From contig NZ_CP108006.1 in NCBI RefSeq assembly GCF_036127095.1, positions 3,782,001 to 3,846,000 on the forward strand: a stretch of DNA of 64,000 bases, read 5' to 3'. Positions 8,562 to 17,269 of the stretch are shown here, one piece after another (the stretch's first letter is position 1; the number at the start of each line of letters is the position of its first letter). The position numbers and the translations under genes were made by a program. The stretch is from Streptomyces sp. NBC_00335. Its GTDB lineage: Bacteria > Actinomycetota > Actinomycetes > Streptomycetales > Streptomycetaceae. The notes beneath the pieces were generated by a model. The model was not told the origin of the DNA. It ran no database searches and saw nothing but the letters and a program-made list of their open reading frames with translations.

Positions 8562-9836
8562 TCATCCGCGCCACTCGGCGGCCACCGCGAGGGCCTGCCG
8601 GGGGTTGAGCCGCGGGTCGCACAGACTCGTGTACTTGACGCCGACCTCATCGAGCCGTGCGCTGTCGGCCACGCATTCGGTGACCTCGTCGGGTGTGGTC
8701 TCCAGGTGCAGCCCCCCGGGGACGCCCCCGGCCGCGCGGACCGCCGACCGGAACTCCCCGACCTCGTGCAGGACCGCCTGGACGAACCTGGTCTTCAGGC
8801 CGTCCGGACCGCTGACGGTGTTGCCGTGCATGGGGTCGGTCAGCCAGCCGACCGGGTGGCCGGCCGCGCGGACGGCCTCGACCAGCGGAGGCAGTTTCGC
8901 GGCCACGGCGTCGGCTCCCATCCGCGCGATGAGCGTCAGGCGCCCCGGCTCGCGTGCCGGGTCGAGGCGCTCGCACAGGGCCACCACCTCGTCGGGGGTC
9001 ATCGTCGGCCCGACCTTGCAGGCGACCGGGTTCACCACCTGCGCCAGGAGCGCGACGTGGGCACCGTCCAGCTGCCGCGTGCGCTCGCCGATCCACGGCC
9101 AGTGCGTGGACGTCAGCAGCAGGCGCCCGTCCTCCGTGCGCCGCAGCAGCGGAGCCTCGTAGTCCAGTACGAGCGCCTCGTGGCTCGTCCACACCTTCGA
9201 CCGCGCCCGCGAGCGCACGCGCGGCTCCGACGGCGACCGGAGGGCCGACGGCCCCTGGGCCTGCGCGCCCGGCCATCCGAGGTACTCCATCGCGTTGCTC
9301 GCGGCCTCGTAGCACGCCAGCATCCGGGCGGGGTCGTGGCGGCGGGCCAGCGCGTCGGGCTGCGGACCGTTCACCATGTGCCCGCGGTATACGGGGAGTT
9401 CCTGGTCGCCCACCGGTTCGGTCGGGCGGGAACGCGGCTTGGCGAACTGGCCGGCGATCCGGCCCACCCGCAGGACGGGCTTGCCCGAAGCGAGCTGCAT
9501 CGCCTCCGCGAGCGCGTCGAGCAGGCTCGCCTTGCGCTCCACGTAGCCGGGTGTGCACTCGGCCGGGTCCTCCGCGCAGTCGCCGGCCTGGATCACACCG
9601 GCCTCGCCCGCCGCGACGTGCGCGAGCAGGCCGCGCAACTCTTCCGTGTCCTCGACACGGACCAGCGGGGCCGAGGCGGCGAGCCGCCGCCTCACCCGTA
9701 CGAGCAGCTCCCGGTCCTCCCAGGCGGGCTGCTGCCGCGCCTCCCACGGATCCGGATACGCGCGCTCGTCCCCGGCCGTGCCGCTGAAGCCGGCCGAGGC
9801 AACCAACGTGCCCGATCGGTCGACGATCCCTGACAT
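8562..9836 (-). CDS. class II 3-deoxy-D-arabino-heptulosonate 7-phosphate (DAHP) synthase
   Basis: A 424-residue plant-type DAHP synthase that condenses phosphoenolpyruvate and erythrose 4-phosphate, the first shikimate step. Motifs are AGDCAED near residue 95, AGQFAKPRS, YRGHMVNG, STHWPWIGERTRQLDGAH, NPVACKVGPTM and GWLTDPMHGNTV, with Cys, His and Glu metal ligands of the class II family. The ATG at 9836 is preceded by GGGGGA; the frame remains open upstream but there overlaps the monooxygenase gene. It is a pathway-dedicated copy like PhzC, expected to raise chorismate supply for PhzE. A housekeeping copy would be elsewhere in the genome. Confidence 0.92.
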   Translation of the reverse strand: MSGIVDRSGTLVASAGFSGTAGDERAYPDPWEARQQPAWEDRELLVRVRRRLAASAPLVRVEDTEELRGLLAHVAAGEAGVIQAGDCAEDPAECTPGYVERKASLLDALAEAMQLASGKPVLRVGRIAGQFAKPRSRPTEPVGDQELPVYRGHMVNGPQPDALARRHDPARMLACYEAASNAMEYLGWPGAQAQGPSALRSPSEPRVRSRARSKVWTSHEALVLDYEAPLLRRTEDGRLLLTSTHWPWIGERTRQLDGAHVALLAQVVNPVACKVGPTMTPDEVVALCERLDPAREPGRLTLIARMGADAVAAKLPPLVEAVRAAGHPVGWLTDPMHGNTVSGPDGLKTRFVQAVLHEVGEFRSAVRAAGGVPGGLHLETTPDEVTECVADSARLDEVGVKYTSLCDPRLNPRQALAVAAEWRG

Positions 9837-9877
9837 TTCACATCCCCCGTTGCTCTGATGACTCGTACGTGTGCCGG

Positions 9878-11488
9878 TCAGCCGCCGGTGACCTCCTCCA
9901 GCAGGCCGTCCCACGCGCGGGGCTCCGGCGCCACGTCGCCGCGCCACGCCACGTGGTGGTCGGGCCGGACGAGCACCAGATCGCGCGCCCAGACGGCGCG
10001 CACGTCGGCGCTGTCCACGGTGAGCAGCTCGACCGGCAGTCCCCGGCGCCGCGCCTGCTCCACCAGGTCCTTGCCCCGGTTCTCGCCCGAGAGGTCGACG
10101 AGGGTGAACCCCGTCCCGAGCCGGTCGAACAGCGGTGTGCCGTCCGCCAGCCGCACGTTCGGCGCACGGCCGCCGGGCAGGGTCGTCGGGACGATCGACT
10201 GCCACTCCCAGCCCGGGTCCGGGGTGTCCTCGTGGCGTACGACCGGGGAGCCGGTGTAGCGGTAGCCGAAGTGGATGCCCAGGTTGTCGATCTGGAAGCT
10301 CTCCTTGGCGAGGTACCCCGCGAGCTGGGAGCGGGACGCGCCGGCGGCCGCCAGCTGCGGGAAGCGCATCCACACGGCGAGGAGGTTGGCGCACATCTCG
10401 CGGTTGAAGAGCGCGACGGGCCGGCGCTCGGCCTCGTAGGAGTCGAGCAGACCCGGGCCGGCCCGGCCGGTGAGCGTGGCGGCGAGCTTCCACCCGAGGT
10501 CGACGGCGTCACCGAGGCCGGTGTTCGCCCCGTGCCCGCCGGTCGGGTAGAACTGGTGCGCCGAGTCGCCGGCGAGGAAGACCCGGCCCGCGCGGTACGA
10601 GTCCGCGACGGCGAGGCGCCCGTACCAGTAGGCCACGTTGAGGACCTCGTCGACCTCGAAGTCGAAGCCCAGCCGTTCCTTGACGACCGCGAGCGGCTCG
10701 TCCGGCTCGGGTTCCCCGTCGGGGAGGACGAACGTGCCGGTCCAGGTCCGCCCGCCGTCGCGGTTCACCAGCGTCGCCCCGCCGGCGGCGATGGTGAGGA
10801 AGAACTTCCCGTTCCGGAACAGCGCGGGGTCCTCACTGCGGAAGTACACGTCGCAGTGGCGGGTGCTCGGACCGCTCAGCTGCGTCGTGATGTCCGTGCA
10901 CCGCCGGACCGTGCTGCCGCCGCCGTCGCAGCCGACGACGTAGGCGGCGCGCAGGGTGTGCTCGGTGCCCTGCCCGACGTCGGCCAGGCGCGCCGTCACC
11001 CCTTCGCCGTCGTCCGTCAGGTCCAGCAGGTTCCATCCCTCCCGCAGGTCGACCAGCGGGTGTTCGCGCACCCGTTGGCGCAGCACGTCCTCCAGCAGCG
11101 AGCCCTGGAGCCGCTGGTACGGCTCCAGGGGCGCCGAGCCGTCGGTGACCTCGGCGAACTTCTGGCGCAGCTCCGCCACGGAGGGGTACGTCCACACCGA
11201 GACGGGCGGCTGCGCGGGGTCGGTGATCCAGTGGAAGTCGAAGGGCTCGTCGGCCGCGACACCGCGGCGGCGGATCTCGTCGGTCACACCGAGGCGGCGC
11301 AGCAGTTCCATGCTGCGGCCGTTGATGAAGTCCATCTTGGGATGCGCCGAGACCGTCGTGGACCGCTCGACCACGGTGCTGCGCACTCCGTGGTGGGCCA
11401 GTTCGAGGGCAAGGGTCGCACCGACCGGTCCGGCGCCGACGACCAGGACGGACGCGCTGTCGGGGAGGGACGGGGGATGGTCAAGCAC
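9878..11488 (-). CDS. FAD-dependent aromatic hydroxylase (PheA/TetX-like)
   Basis: A 536-residue class A flavoprotein monooxygenase of the aromatic hydroxylase group. It shows the dinucleotide-binding motif VLVVGAGPVGATLALELA near the N-terminus, the VVGCDGGGSTVRR (DG) motif, the VFLAGDSAHQFYPTGGHGANTGL (GD) region and a C-terminal thioredoxin-like domain. It should hydroxylate an aromatic intermediate or the finished product with NAD(P)H and oxygen. I place the start at GTG 11488 because AGGAG sits six bases upstream; an in-frame ATG at 11590 would translate the direct repeats there. It is the second gene of the leftward operon, 41 bp before the DAHP synthase. Its substrate is unknown. Confidence 0.85.
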   Translation of the reverse strand: MLDHPPSLPDSASVLVVGAGPVGATLALELAHHGVRSTVVERSTTVSAHPKMDFINGRSMELLRRLGVTDEIRRRGVAADEPFDFHWITDPAQPPVSVWTYPSVAELRQKFAEVTDGSAPLEPYQRLQGSLLEDVLRQRVREHPLVDLREGWNLLDLTDDGEGVTARLADVGQGTEHTLRAAYVVGCDGGGSTVRRCTDITTQLSGPSTRHCDVYFRSEDPALFRNGKFFLTIAAGGATLVNRDGGRTWTGTFVLPDGEPEPDEPLAVVKERLGFDFEVDEVLNVAYWYGRLAVADSYRAGRVFLAGDSAHQFYPTGGHGANTGLGDAVDLGWKLAATLTGRAGPGLLDSYEAERRPVALFNREMCANLLAVWMRFPQLAAAGASRSQLAGYLAKESFQIDNLGIHFGYRYTGSPVVRHEDTPDPGWEWQSIVPTTLPGGRAPNVRLADGTPLFDRLGTGFTLVDLSGENRGKDLVEQARRRGLPVELLTVDSADVRAVWARDLVLVRPDHHVAWRGDVAPEPRAWDGLLEEVTGG

Positions 11489-11532
11489 GGATGCTCCTGC
11501 GGGATCGGCACGGGGGAGGTCAACGGGATGGA

Positions 11533-11599
11533 GGGCCGGGTCACGGACACCGGGTCCGGTCCGGGCCGGATCGGGCCGGGTCACGGACACCGGGTCCGG
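11533..11599. repeat. 27-bp direct repeat, two copies 40 bp apart
   Basis: Identical copies at 11533-11559 and 11573-11599 (core GGGTCACGGACACCGGGT) lie in the gap between the exporter and monooxygenase genes of the leftward operon. Each unit contains partly self-complementary GGTCCGG, so the transcript could fold. This gap separates the exporter from the rest of the operon and may modulate their relative expression; that is inference. Confidence 0.7.
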
Positions 11600-11645
11600 A
11601 CCGGGCCCCGGACGACGAGGCCGGTCCGGGGCCCGGCCGGACGCG

Positions 11646-13130
11646 CTACGAGGGCTGGCCCTGCTCCTGCGGCTGCCCGCCGAAGCGGATGAACCGGGTG
11701 AGCAGCGCCGCCAGGAGGGCCACGCCGACCGAGCACCACAGGGCGAGCTGGTAGCCGGACAGGAGGGCCTCCAGCGGCGCCTGGTCGGCGGACGCGCTGT
11801 GGGTACGGGCGGCGGCGACCGCGACGAGGGCGGCGAGGCCGATCGCCCCGCCCGCCTGGTACGACGTGGTCGCGAGGCCCGAGCCGGCGCCGGCGATGGG
11901 ACCGGTGAGCCCCATCGTGCAGACGACGAAGGACGAGACGATGGAGACGCCGAGGCCGAAGGACCAGAACACGGCCGGCAGCAGGAAGCCCGTGAGGTAA
12001 CCGCCCTGGACGTCGATCACCGTGGCCCACGCGGCGAGCGCCGCGCCCTGGATGAGCACCCCGCCCATGAGGACGTTCTGCGGGCCGAACCGGAGCACGC
12101 GGGGGGCCACCTGCGTACCGGCCAGCATGGCGAGCGGAATGGGCACGTAGGACAGGCCGGCCTTCGCCGGGCCGTAGCCGAGCACCTGCTGCAGGTAGAT
12201 CGTGATGATGAAGAAGGTGGAGATCAGCAGCGTGCCGACGAGGGCGAAGGCCACGTTGCCGATGACCAGCGGTCGCATGCGGAGCAGCATCGAGGGCAGT
12301 ACCGGATCGGCCGCCGTGCGCTGGCGGACGACGAAGCCCACGAGCAGCACCGCGGCGGCGGCGAACTCGGCCAGTGTCGCGGCCGAGCCCCAGCCCTGGG
12401 CGCCTCCCTGCGACACGGCCAGGATGAGCATCACCAGTCCGGCGGTGGCGGTGACCGCGCCGATCACGTCGAGCTTGGCTTCCGTCTGCGGGCCGGTGGC
12501 CGGCAGCAGGCGCAGGGCGGCCAGCAGGATGCCGATGCCGATCGGCACGTTGATCATGAAGATCCACTCCCAGCCGGCCGTGGTGAGCAGTCCGCCCAGC
12601 ACCAGACCGACCGGAGCGGCGACGCCGCCCATCCCCATGAACAGGCCGAGCGCCTTGTTGCGCTCCGGCCCCTCCGGGAAGATGTCGGTGATCAGCGCCA
12701 GGGCCGCCGGAGTGACCAGGGCAGCGCCCAGGCCCTGCAGCAGCCTGCTGACCACCAGCTGCCAGTCGTCGGCCGCGAGTCCGCAGGCCAGCGAGGCGAC
12801 GGTGAAGAGGGCCACGCCCGCGGCGAAGAGCCGCCGCCGGCCGATGACGTCGGATGCGCGGCCCGCCAGCAGGAGGAAGCCGGCGAAGCCGAGCAGATAC
12901 GCGTCCACGACCCAGGCCAGGCCGGTGGGCGAGAACCCGAGGTCGTCACGGATGGCGGGCAGCGCGATGTTCACCACCGAGGCGTCCATCACCGCCATGA
13001 ACTCGATCAGTGCCAGCACCGAGAACATCGCCCAGGGACTGCGGCCACCGGCCGCTCCGGCCGTCCCTGACTCCGGGGAGTCGGCGTGGTCCGCGGCCCC
13101 GGTCCGACTCGGCGTGATGCCGTTGGTCAT
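11646..13130 (-). CDS. 14-helix MFS drug:H+ antiporter (DHA2 / EmrB-QacA family)
   Basis: A 494-residue integral membrane protein with about 14 hydrophobic segments. The DHA2 signature MDASVVNIALPAI in the first helix, motif A GRASDVIGRRRLF in the first cytoplasmic loop, and LVVSRLLQGLGAALVTPAAL are visible. It should export the cluster product and give self-resistance. The start at ATG 13130 is the last one before the divergent intergenic region and gives the common short hydrophilic N-terminus before the first helix; its Shine-Dalgarno is weak. It is the first gene of the leftward operon that runs to phzE, facing the SRPBCC gene at 13449. Confidence 0.9.
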   Translation of the reverse strand: MTNGITPSRTGAADHADSPESGTAGAAGGRSPWAMFSVLALIEFMAVMDASVVNIALPAIRDDLGFSPTGLAWVVDAYLLGFAGFLLLAGRASDVIGRRRLFAAGVALFTVASLACGLAADDWQLVVSRLLQGLGAALVTPAALALITDIFPEGPERNKALGLFMGMGGVAAPVGLVLGGLLTTAGWEWIFMINVPIGIGILLAALRLLPATGPQTEAKLDVIGAVTATAGLVMLILAVSQGGAQGWGSAATLAEFAAAAVLLVGFVVRQRTAADPVLPSMLLRMRPLVIGNVAFALVGTLLISTFFIITIYLQQVLGYGPAKAGLSYVPIPLAMLAGTQVAPRVLRFGPQNVLMGGVLIQGAALAAWATVIDVQGGYLTGFLLPAVFWSFGLGVSIVSSFVVCTMGLTGPIAGAGSGLATTSYQAGGAIGLAALVAVAAARTHSASADQAPLEALLSGYQLALWCSVGVALLAALLTRFIRFGGQPQEQGQPS

Positions 13131-13448
13131 GAGAGGTGTCCCATTTCTTCGTGTCGTCGAGTTGGATCCTGGCTGCGCTTCGCCGCGTCTCACCGCGTCT
13201 CCCCGCGCATCTCCGTACGCCTCGGGGGCGGGAGCAGCGGCGCGGTCACGCTGATCCATCGTCGGCCGGGCCCCGGTACCCGGCATCACGTCTTCACGCC
13301 ATCCTTCGTGACCCGCACGGCGGAAGGGCGGCCGCCAACCGGTCGTGGCAGATCGCGTGAAACTGGGATGTCCGGAGGCCCGCGCGGAAGCCATGCTGCG
13401 GCGAAAGGCAACGCCGATTGCTACCGGAACGCACGAAAGGCTCGACCC
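13131..13448. promoter_or_regulatory. divergent intergenic region between exporter operon and SRPBCC gene
   Basis: This 318-bp gap separates two head-to-head transcription units, so promoters for both must lie here. I see no convincing -35/-10 pair and no large inverted repeat. A GAAAGG Shine-Dalgarno for the rightward gene ends the region. No open frame in it looks coding. Confidence 0.4.
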
Positions 13449-13931
13449 ATGGTCGTCTTCACTTACACCTTGCTCGTCAACGACCCCCGCCTGCCCGGGT
13501 ACCCGGAGATCCAGCGCGACGAGCTCTGGGAGAGCCTGGTGCACAAGGCGGCCAACCCGGTCTCCTACGTGCCGTCCATCAGCTTCGCGGAGGTGCTGGA
13601 GGAGTTCGACGGCGGTTTCGTGCGGCGCATCGCGCTGCGCGGCGACCAGTCGGTGCTGCTGCGGGAGCGGGTGACCCTCGAGCCGCAGCGGCGCATCGTC
13701 TTCACCCAGATCGACAACCCGCTGCTGACCGCGATCACCAACGAGATCGGCGAGGACGCGGAGGGCCGGCTCACCTTCACGTTCACCGCCACCCTGTCCG
13801 CCGCGGGCCTGGAGCGGAGCCGCCAGGAAGCCGGATTCATCGCGGAGAACGACCTGCTGTTCTACGACACGGCCGCCGCGACGGTGAACACCGTCCGGCT
13901 CACCGCTGGCCGGGCGGTCACCGCGGCCTGA
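13449..13931 (+). CDS. AtaL-like SRPBCC-fold protein (DUF1857), copy 1
   Basis: A 160-residue protein of the AtaL-like SRPBCC (DUF1857) family, small START-type folds with a hydrophobic pocket. Features are the N-terminal TYTLLVND segment, ELWESLVHKAANPVSYVPSI, the central VLEEFDGGFVRRI and LRERVTLEPQRRIVF, and ITNEIGEDAEGRLTFTF. A second family member occurs at 16702-17178 with the same order of motifs. The ATG at 13449 has GAAAGG eight bases upstream. It is transcribed alone and is followed by a strong hairpin. Family members are common in fungal and actinobacterial biosynthetic clusters but the role is not established; binding or cyclising an aromatic intermediate is possible. Confidence 0.75.
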   Translation: MVVFTYTLLVNDPRLPGYPEIQRDELWESLVHKAANPVSYVPSISFAEVLEEFDGGFVRRIALRGDQSVLLRERVTLEPQRRIVFTQIDNPLLTAITNEIGEDAEGRLTFTFTATLSAAGLERSRQEAGFIAENDLLFYDTAAATVNTVRLTAGRAVTAA

Positions 13932-13944
13932 CCGTGGACGTACG

Positions 13945-13995
13945 CCAAATGCCGCGGTCCGGAACCCGTCAGGGGCTCCGGACCGCGGCATTTGG
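13945..13995. terminator. bidirectional hairpin terminator between convergent genes
   Basis: A perfect 19-bp inverted repeat (arms 13945-13963 and 13977-13995, beginning CCAAATGCCGCGG) with a 13-base loop. It lies 13 bp after the stop of the SRPBCC gene and 14 bp after the convergent SDR gene, so it can terminate both. The arm ends ATTTGG give short T tracts on both strands. Confidence 0.85.
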
Positions 13996-14009
13996 CCGGT
14001 GGGTACGGC

Positions 14010-14744
14010 TTAGGCGAAGCCGCCGTTGGCGTGGAGGGTCTGGCCGGTCAGCCAGCGGCCGTCCGAACCGGCGAGGAAGGCCACGACGTCCGCGATGTCG
14101 GCCGGCTGCCCGAGCTTGCGCAGCGGGGTCTGGGCGATGAGGCTGTCGAGGTTGGCGCGCGCCTCGGGGGCGAGCATGTCCGTGTCGGTCGGGCCGGGGG
14201 CCACGGCGTTGACGGTGATGCCGCGCTCGCCGAGCGCGTGGGCGAGGGACCGGGTGAGGACCTCGACCCCCACCTTGGTCGCACCGTAGGCGCCGAGGTA
14301 GGCGATGGCCGCCGCCGGCAGCCCGGCGGCGAGGTTGATCACGCGGCCGCCGTCCCGCAGGTGCTTGGTGGCCTGCTGGTGGGAGAGGAAGACGCTCTTC
14401 AGGTTGGTCGCGACCAGGCGGTCGAAGACCTCCTCGCTGATGTACTCCACGGGCGCGGCGGCGACGGTCGCGGCGTTGTTGACGACGATGTCGACGCCGC
14501 CGAACTCCTTGACCGCGGCCTCGTACAGAGCGGCGACGTCGGCGGCGACCGACACGTCACCCTGGACGGCGACGGCCTTGCCACCGCTCGCGGTGATGGC
14601 CTTCACCGTCTGCTGCGCCGCCTCCTCGTTGCTCTGGTAGTTGACCACGACGGCGGCGCCCTCGCGGCCGAGGCGCTCGGCCGTCGCACGGCCGATGCCG
14701 CGGGATGCGCCGGTGACGATGGCGACCTTGCCGTTGAGACTCAT
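14010..14744 (-). CDS. short-chain dehydrogenase/reductase (FabG-like)
   Basis: A 244-residue classical SDR with TGASRGIGRATAERLG cofactor binding, NNAATVAAAPVEYI, the catalytic AYGATKVGVEVLTRSLA motif and the PGPTDTDML loop. The ATG at 14744 has AGGAGCC nine bases upstream. It is NADP-type by the NYQSNEE segment after beta-2. It lies 68 bp downstream of the FAD oxidase and is transcribed with it. One oddity is that the catalytic Ser region reads INLAAGLPAAAIAYLGAYGATK, where the usual SS or S before the Tyr is replaced by Ala residues, so activity may be altered. The substrate is unknown; a redox tailoring step is likely. Confidence 0.82.
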   Translation of the reverse strand: MSLNGKVAIVTGASRGIGRATAERLGREGAAVVVNYQSNEEAAQQTVKAITASGGKAVAVQGDVSVAADVAALYEAAVKEFGGVDIVVNNAATVAAAPVEYISEEVFDRLVATNLKSVFLSHQQATKHLRDGGRVINLAAGLPAAAIAYLGAYGATKVGVEVLTRSLAHALGERGITVNAVAPGPTDTDMLAPEARANLDSLIAQTPLRKLGQPADIADVVAFLAGSDGRWLTGQTLHANGGFA

Positions 14745-14812
14745 CTTGGTTGGCTCCTAGTCAGTGCTGGACGACATGGGGGTTGTTCACCGGTCTTCCG
14801 CACGCCGCCCGG

Positions 14813-16420
14813 TCAGGCCGGCAGCGGTACGGACTGGGCGTGGCGGAAGACGTTCCTGGGGTCCCACTTGGCCTTGACCTGCTGCAGCCGCGGGAAATTG
14901 GCGCCGTAGTACAGGTCGTGCCAGGGCACGCCCGACGTGTTCCACGCCGGGTTGGAGAGGTCGCCGTCGGCGTAGTTGACGAAGCAGCCGTCGGTGACCG
15001 CACCGGACACGGGCACGCCGCCGGTGTCGGCGTACACGTCCCGGTAGAACTCGCGGATCCAGGCCTCGTGCCAGGAGTCCTGCGACTGGTCCCGCCAGAA
15101 GTTGACGTACATCAGCTTCATGACGGAGCTGCGCTGGGACACGGCGGTCGCCGTCGGGGAGACGGTGTTGACCTTGCCGCCGTACGAACTGATGAGCACC
15201 AGGGCACCGGGGTAGGGGTAGTCCGGGCGCGTGAGGTGCTTGTAGAACGCCGCGACGTGGGCGTCCGTGAAGGTCTTCTTCATGTAGGCGGACTTGCCCT
15301 TGAAGCGGTTCGTGGGGTCGCCGCCGCCGGTGAATCCGGGCCACTCGGTGGCGTGCAGCCAGGGAACGGTCCTGCGCTCGTCGACGCGGAAGGAGACTCC
15401 CGTGCCGTTGTTGACGGCCGCCAGGAAGTCGTCGAGCAGCTGGTCCGCACCGGGGAGGGTCGCGTCGATCTCCGTCGTCAGGGAGAACGAACCCGCGGCC
15501 TTGGGGGCGGGCTTCAGCTGGCTGAACAGGCCCGCGTACGGCGAGGACGCGGACGCGTTGTTCTCGCACCAGGTCCCGTAGTTCTTCAGGATCCGGCCGA
15601 ACGACTGCTCGTTCAGGTCGGCCCAGGACCAGGACACGGAGTTGACCAGCAGCGTGGTGGGAGGCTTGGGAAGCAGGCTCTGAGGAGCGCCGGCGGCGTT
15701 GGGCGAGCGGAACAGGTAACGGGTCACCACGCCGAAGTTGCCGCCGCCACCGCCGGTGTGCGCCCACCACAGGTCCCGGTTGGGGTCCGAGGGCTCACGG
15801 GTGGCCGTGACCAGCCGTGCCGTGCCGGACGCGTCCACCACGACCACTTCCACCCCGTACAGGTGGTCGACGATGAGGCCGTGACGCCTGGAGAGCGCGC
15901 CGTAGCCGCCGCCCGCCACGTGTCCGCCCGCGCCGACGGTCGGGCAGGTACCGCCGGGCAGGGTCACCCCCCACTTCTTGTACAGGCTCTTGTAGATCTC
16001 CGAGATCGTGGCACCGGCCTCCACCACGAAGACCTGCCGGGCAGAGTCGAAGTACACCTGGTTCATCTCGGACACGTCGACGACCACGTTGACGCCGTCG
16101 CCGACCCAGGGCTCGTAGCAGTGGCCGCCGCTGCGCACGGAGAGCCGCTTGCCCGCCTTGACGGCCGCCTGCACGGCGGTGACCACCTGACCCGGTGTGC
16201 TCACCATCCGGACGTAGTCCGGCTTGGCCACCCAGCGCTGGTTGAACCCGCGGACGAGGTCCGTGTACTGCTGGTCCGCCGAAGTGACGTCGAAGGGGCC
16301 GCTCGCCGCCGCGGCCTCGCCGGCTTCCGCAGCGGACGCGACCGCCGTGGCGGCACCGCTCACGGCGGTGCTCGCCGCAGCCGTGGTCACCAGGAACCTT
16401 CGACGTGATATGCCGCCCAT
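14813..16420 (-). CDS. Tat-exported berberine-bridge-type FAD oxidase
   Basis: A 535-residue FAD-linked oxidase of the berberine bridge / gluco-oligosaccharide oxidase family. The N-terminus has a twin-arginine signal (SRRRFLVTTAAAS, residues 5-17) and an Ala-rich cleavage region, so the enzyme should fold with FAD and leave the cytoplasm. The FAD_binding_4 part carries both covalent attachment motifs: RSGGHCYEPW (His) and GGTCPTVGAGGHVAGGGYG (Cys), so a bicovalent flavin is expected. The BBE tail ends NVFRHAQSVPL, the usual site. The start at 16420 has GGGGGAGA upstream and gives an ideal Tat signal. Export suggests a last oxidation on the secreted compound, for example oxidative coupling or an alcohol or dihydro-ring oxidation. 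Substrate unknown. Confidence 0.88.
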   Translation of the reverse strand: MGGISRRRFLVTTAAASTAVSGAATAVASAAEAGEAAAASGPFDVTSADQQYTDLVRGFNQRWVAKPDYVRMVSTPGQVVTAVQAAVKAGKRLSVRSGGHCYEPWVGDGVNVVVDVSEMNQVYFDSARQVFVVEAGATISEIYKSLYKKWGVTLPGGTCPTVGAGGHVAGGGYGALSRRHGLIVDHLYGVEVVVVDASGTARLVTATREPSDPNRDLWWAHTGGGGGNFGVVTRYLFRSPNAAGAPQSLLPKPPTTLLVNSVSWSWADLNEQSFGRILKNYGTWCENNASASSPYAGLFSQLKPAPKAAGSFSLTTEIDATLPGADQLLDDFLAAVNNGTGVSFRVDERRTVPWLHATEWPGFTGGGDPTNRFKGKSAYMKKTFTDAHVAAFYKHLTRPDYPYPGALVLISSYGGKVNTVSPTATAVSQRSSVMKLMYVNFWRDQSQDSWHEAWIREFYRDVYADTGGVPVSGAVTDGCFVNYADGDLSNPAWNTSGVPWHDLYYGANFPRLQQVKAKWDPRNVFRHAQSVPLPA

Positions 16421-16701
16421 GTACTTCTCCCCCGTCACGTACCGATCAGCTCTCCCACAGCGGGCTCCGGACCCGTGCTGTGGGGTCCCCAGCCTGGTCA
16501 ACCACGCCTTCTCGCACATCGCGTCTTTACGTGATCCTCGGCCGGCCGGGACGGCCTGACTGCGGTCCGGCGCCGGGGAGAAGCTCACGAGAACCGGTGA
16601 TGTCCCGGGAGGCCCGCGGACGGAAGCTGTTGGTCTGCGGGAGAACCGCGACGCGCGGGCGACGGCGTCCGCCGCGGTGCCGTGCCACAGGAGGCGACGA
16701 C

Positions 16702-17178
16702 ATGTCCGAATTGAGCTGGACGCTACCGGTCGTGGGAGAGGACGAGGAGGGGAAGCGACTGCTGACCCCCGAGGAGGTCTGGCGGGGGCTGCTGCGCAAG
16801 GCGGAGAACCCCGTTCCGTTCATCGCCGGCATCACCGACTGCCGGGTGCTGGAGCGCCATGAGGACGGGCTGCTGCGGGAGATCACCGTGGCGGGCCGCG
16901 CGAAGGCCCGGGAGCGGGCCGTCTTCCACGACCGCCGGCTCATGGTCTTCCACCAGCTGGACGATCCCTACCTGGCCGAGATCCGGAACGAGATCGGGCA
17001 CGACGGGCAGGGGGCCACCACGCTCACGATCCGGGTGGTGCTCTCGGCGGAGGGGAAGGCGAAGGGCGAGCAGGACGCTTCCTTCGTGGCTTCGACCGCC
17101 CAGTACTTCGGCGGGATCGTGCAGCCGATCATCGACACCATCGTCCGCATGCGGGAGGAACTGACGCCCCGGGCCTGA
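16702..17178 (+). CDS. AtaL-like SRPBCC-fold protein (DUF1857), copy 2
   Basis: A 158-residue paralogue of the protein at 13449, with matching segments EEVWRGLLRKAENPVPFIAGI, VLERHEDGLLREITV, RERAVFHDRRLMVFHQLDDP, IRNEIGHDGQGATTLT and a final helix. The ATG at 16702 has a strong AGGAGG eight bases upstream; longer in-frame starts have none. It is divergent from the Tat oxidase (281-bp gap) and convergent with the regulator gene. The two copies are clearly diverged from each other, so they may bind different intermediates or form a heteromer. Function unproven. Confidence 0.75.
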   Translation: MSELSWTLPVVGEDEEGKRLLTPEEVWRGLLRKAENPVPFIAGITDCRVLERHEDGLLREITVAGRAKARERAVFHDRRLMVFHQLDDPYLAEIRNEIGHDGQGATTLTIRVVLSAEGKAKGEQDASFVASTAQYFGGIVQPIIDTIVRMREELTPRA

Positions 17179-17269
17179 CCGCTCGTGCGGTGACCCCCGG
17201 GCCTGACCGCTCGCGCGGTGGCCCCCGGGCCGGCCGGGAGGGCGATCGCGCCCCCGGCCGGCCGACCGG
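17167..17269. repeat. 28-bp direct repeat plus GC palindromes after the SRPBCC gene
   Basis: Two near-identical 26-bp units (17167-17192 and 17195-17220, beginning CCCCGGGCCTGACCGCTC, one mismatch) are followed by CCGGCCGG-type palindromes to 17269. The first unit contains the stop codon of the SRPBCC gene, so the 3' end of that gene has been duplicated. The palindromes could act as a terminator between the convergent genes. Confidence 0.65.

Noticed and set aside
5071..9836. Phenazine pathway
   Set aside because: PhzE, PhzD and a DAHP synthase are present, but no PhzF, PhzA/B or PhzG is found in the window, and a DhbA-type dehydrogenase is. The set fits 3-hydroxyanthranilate better.
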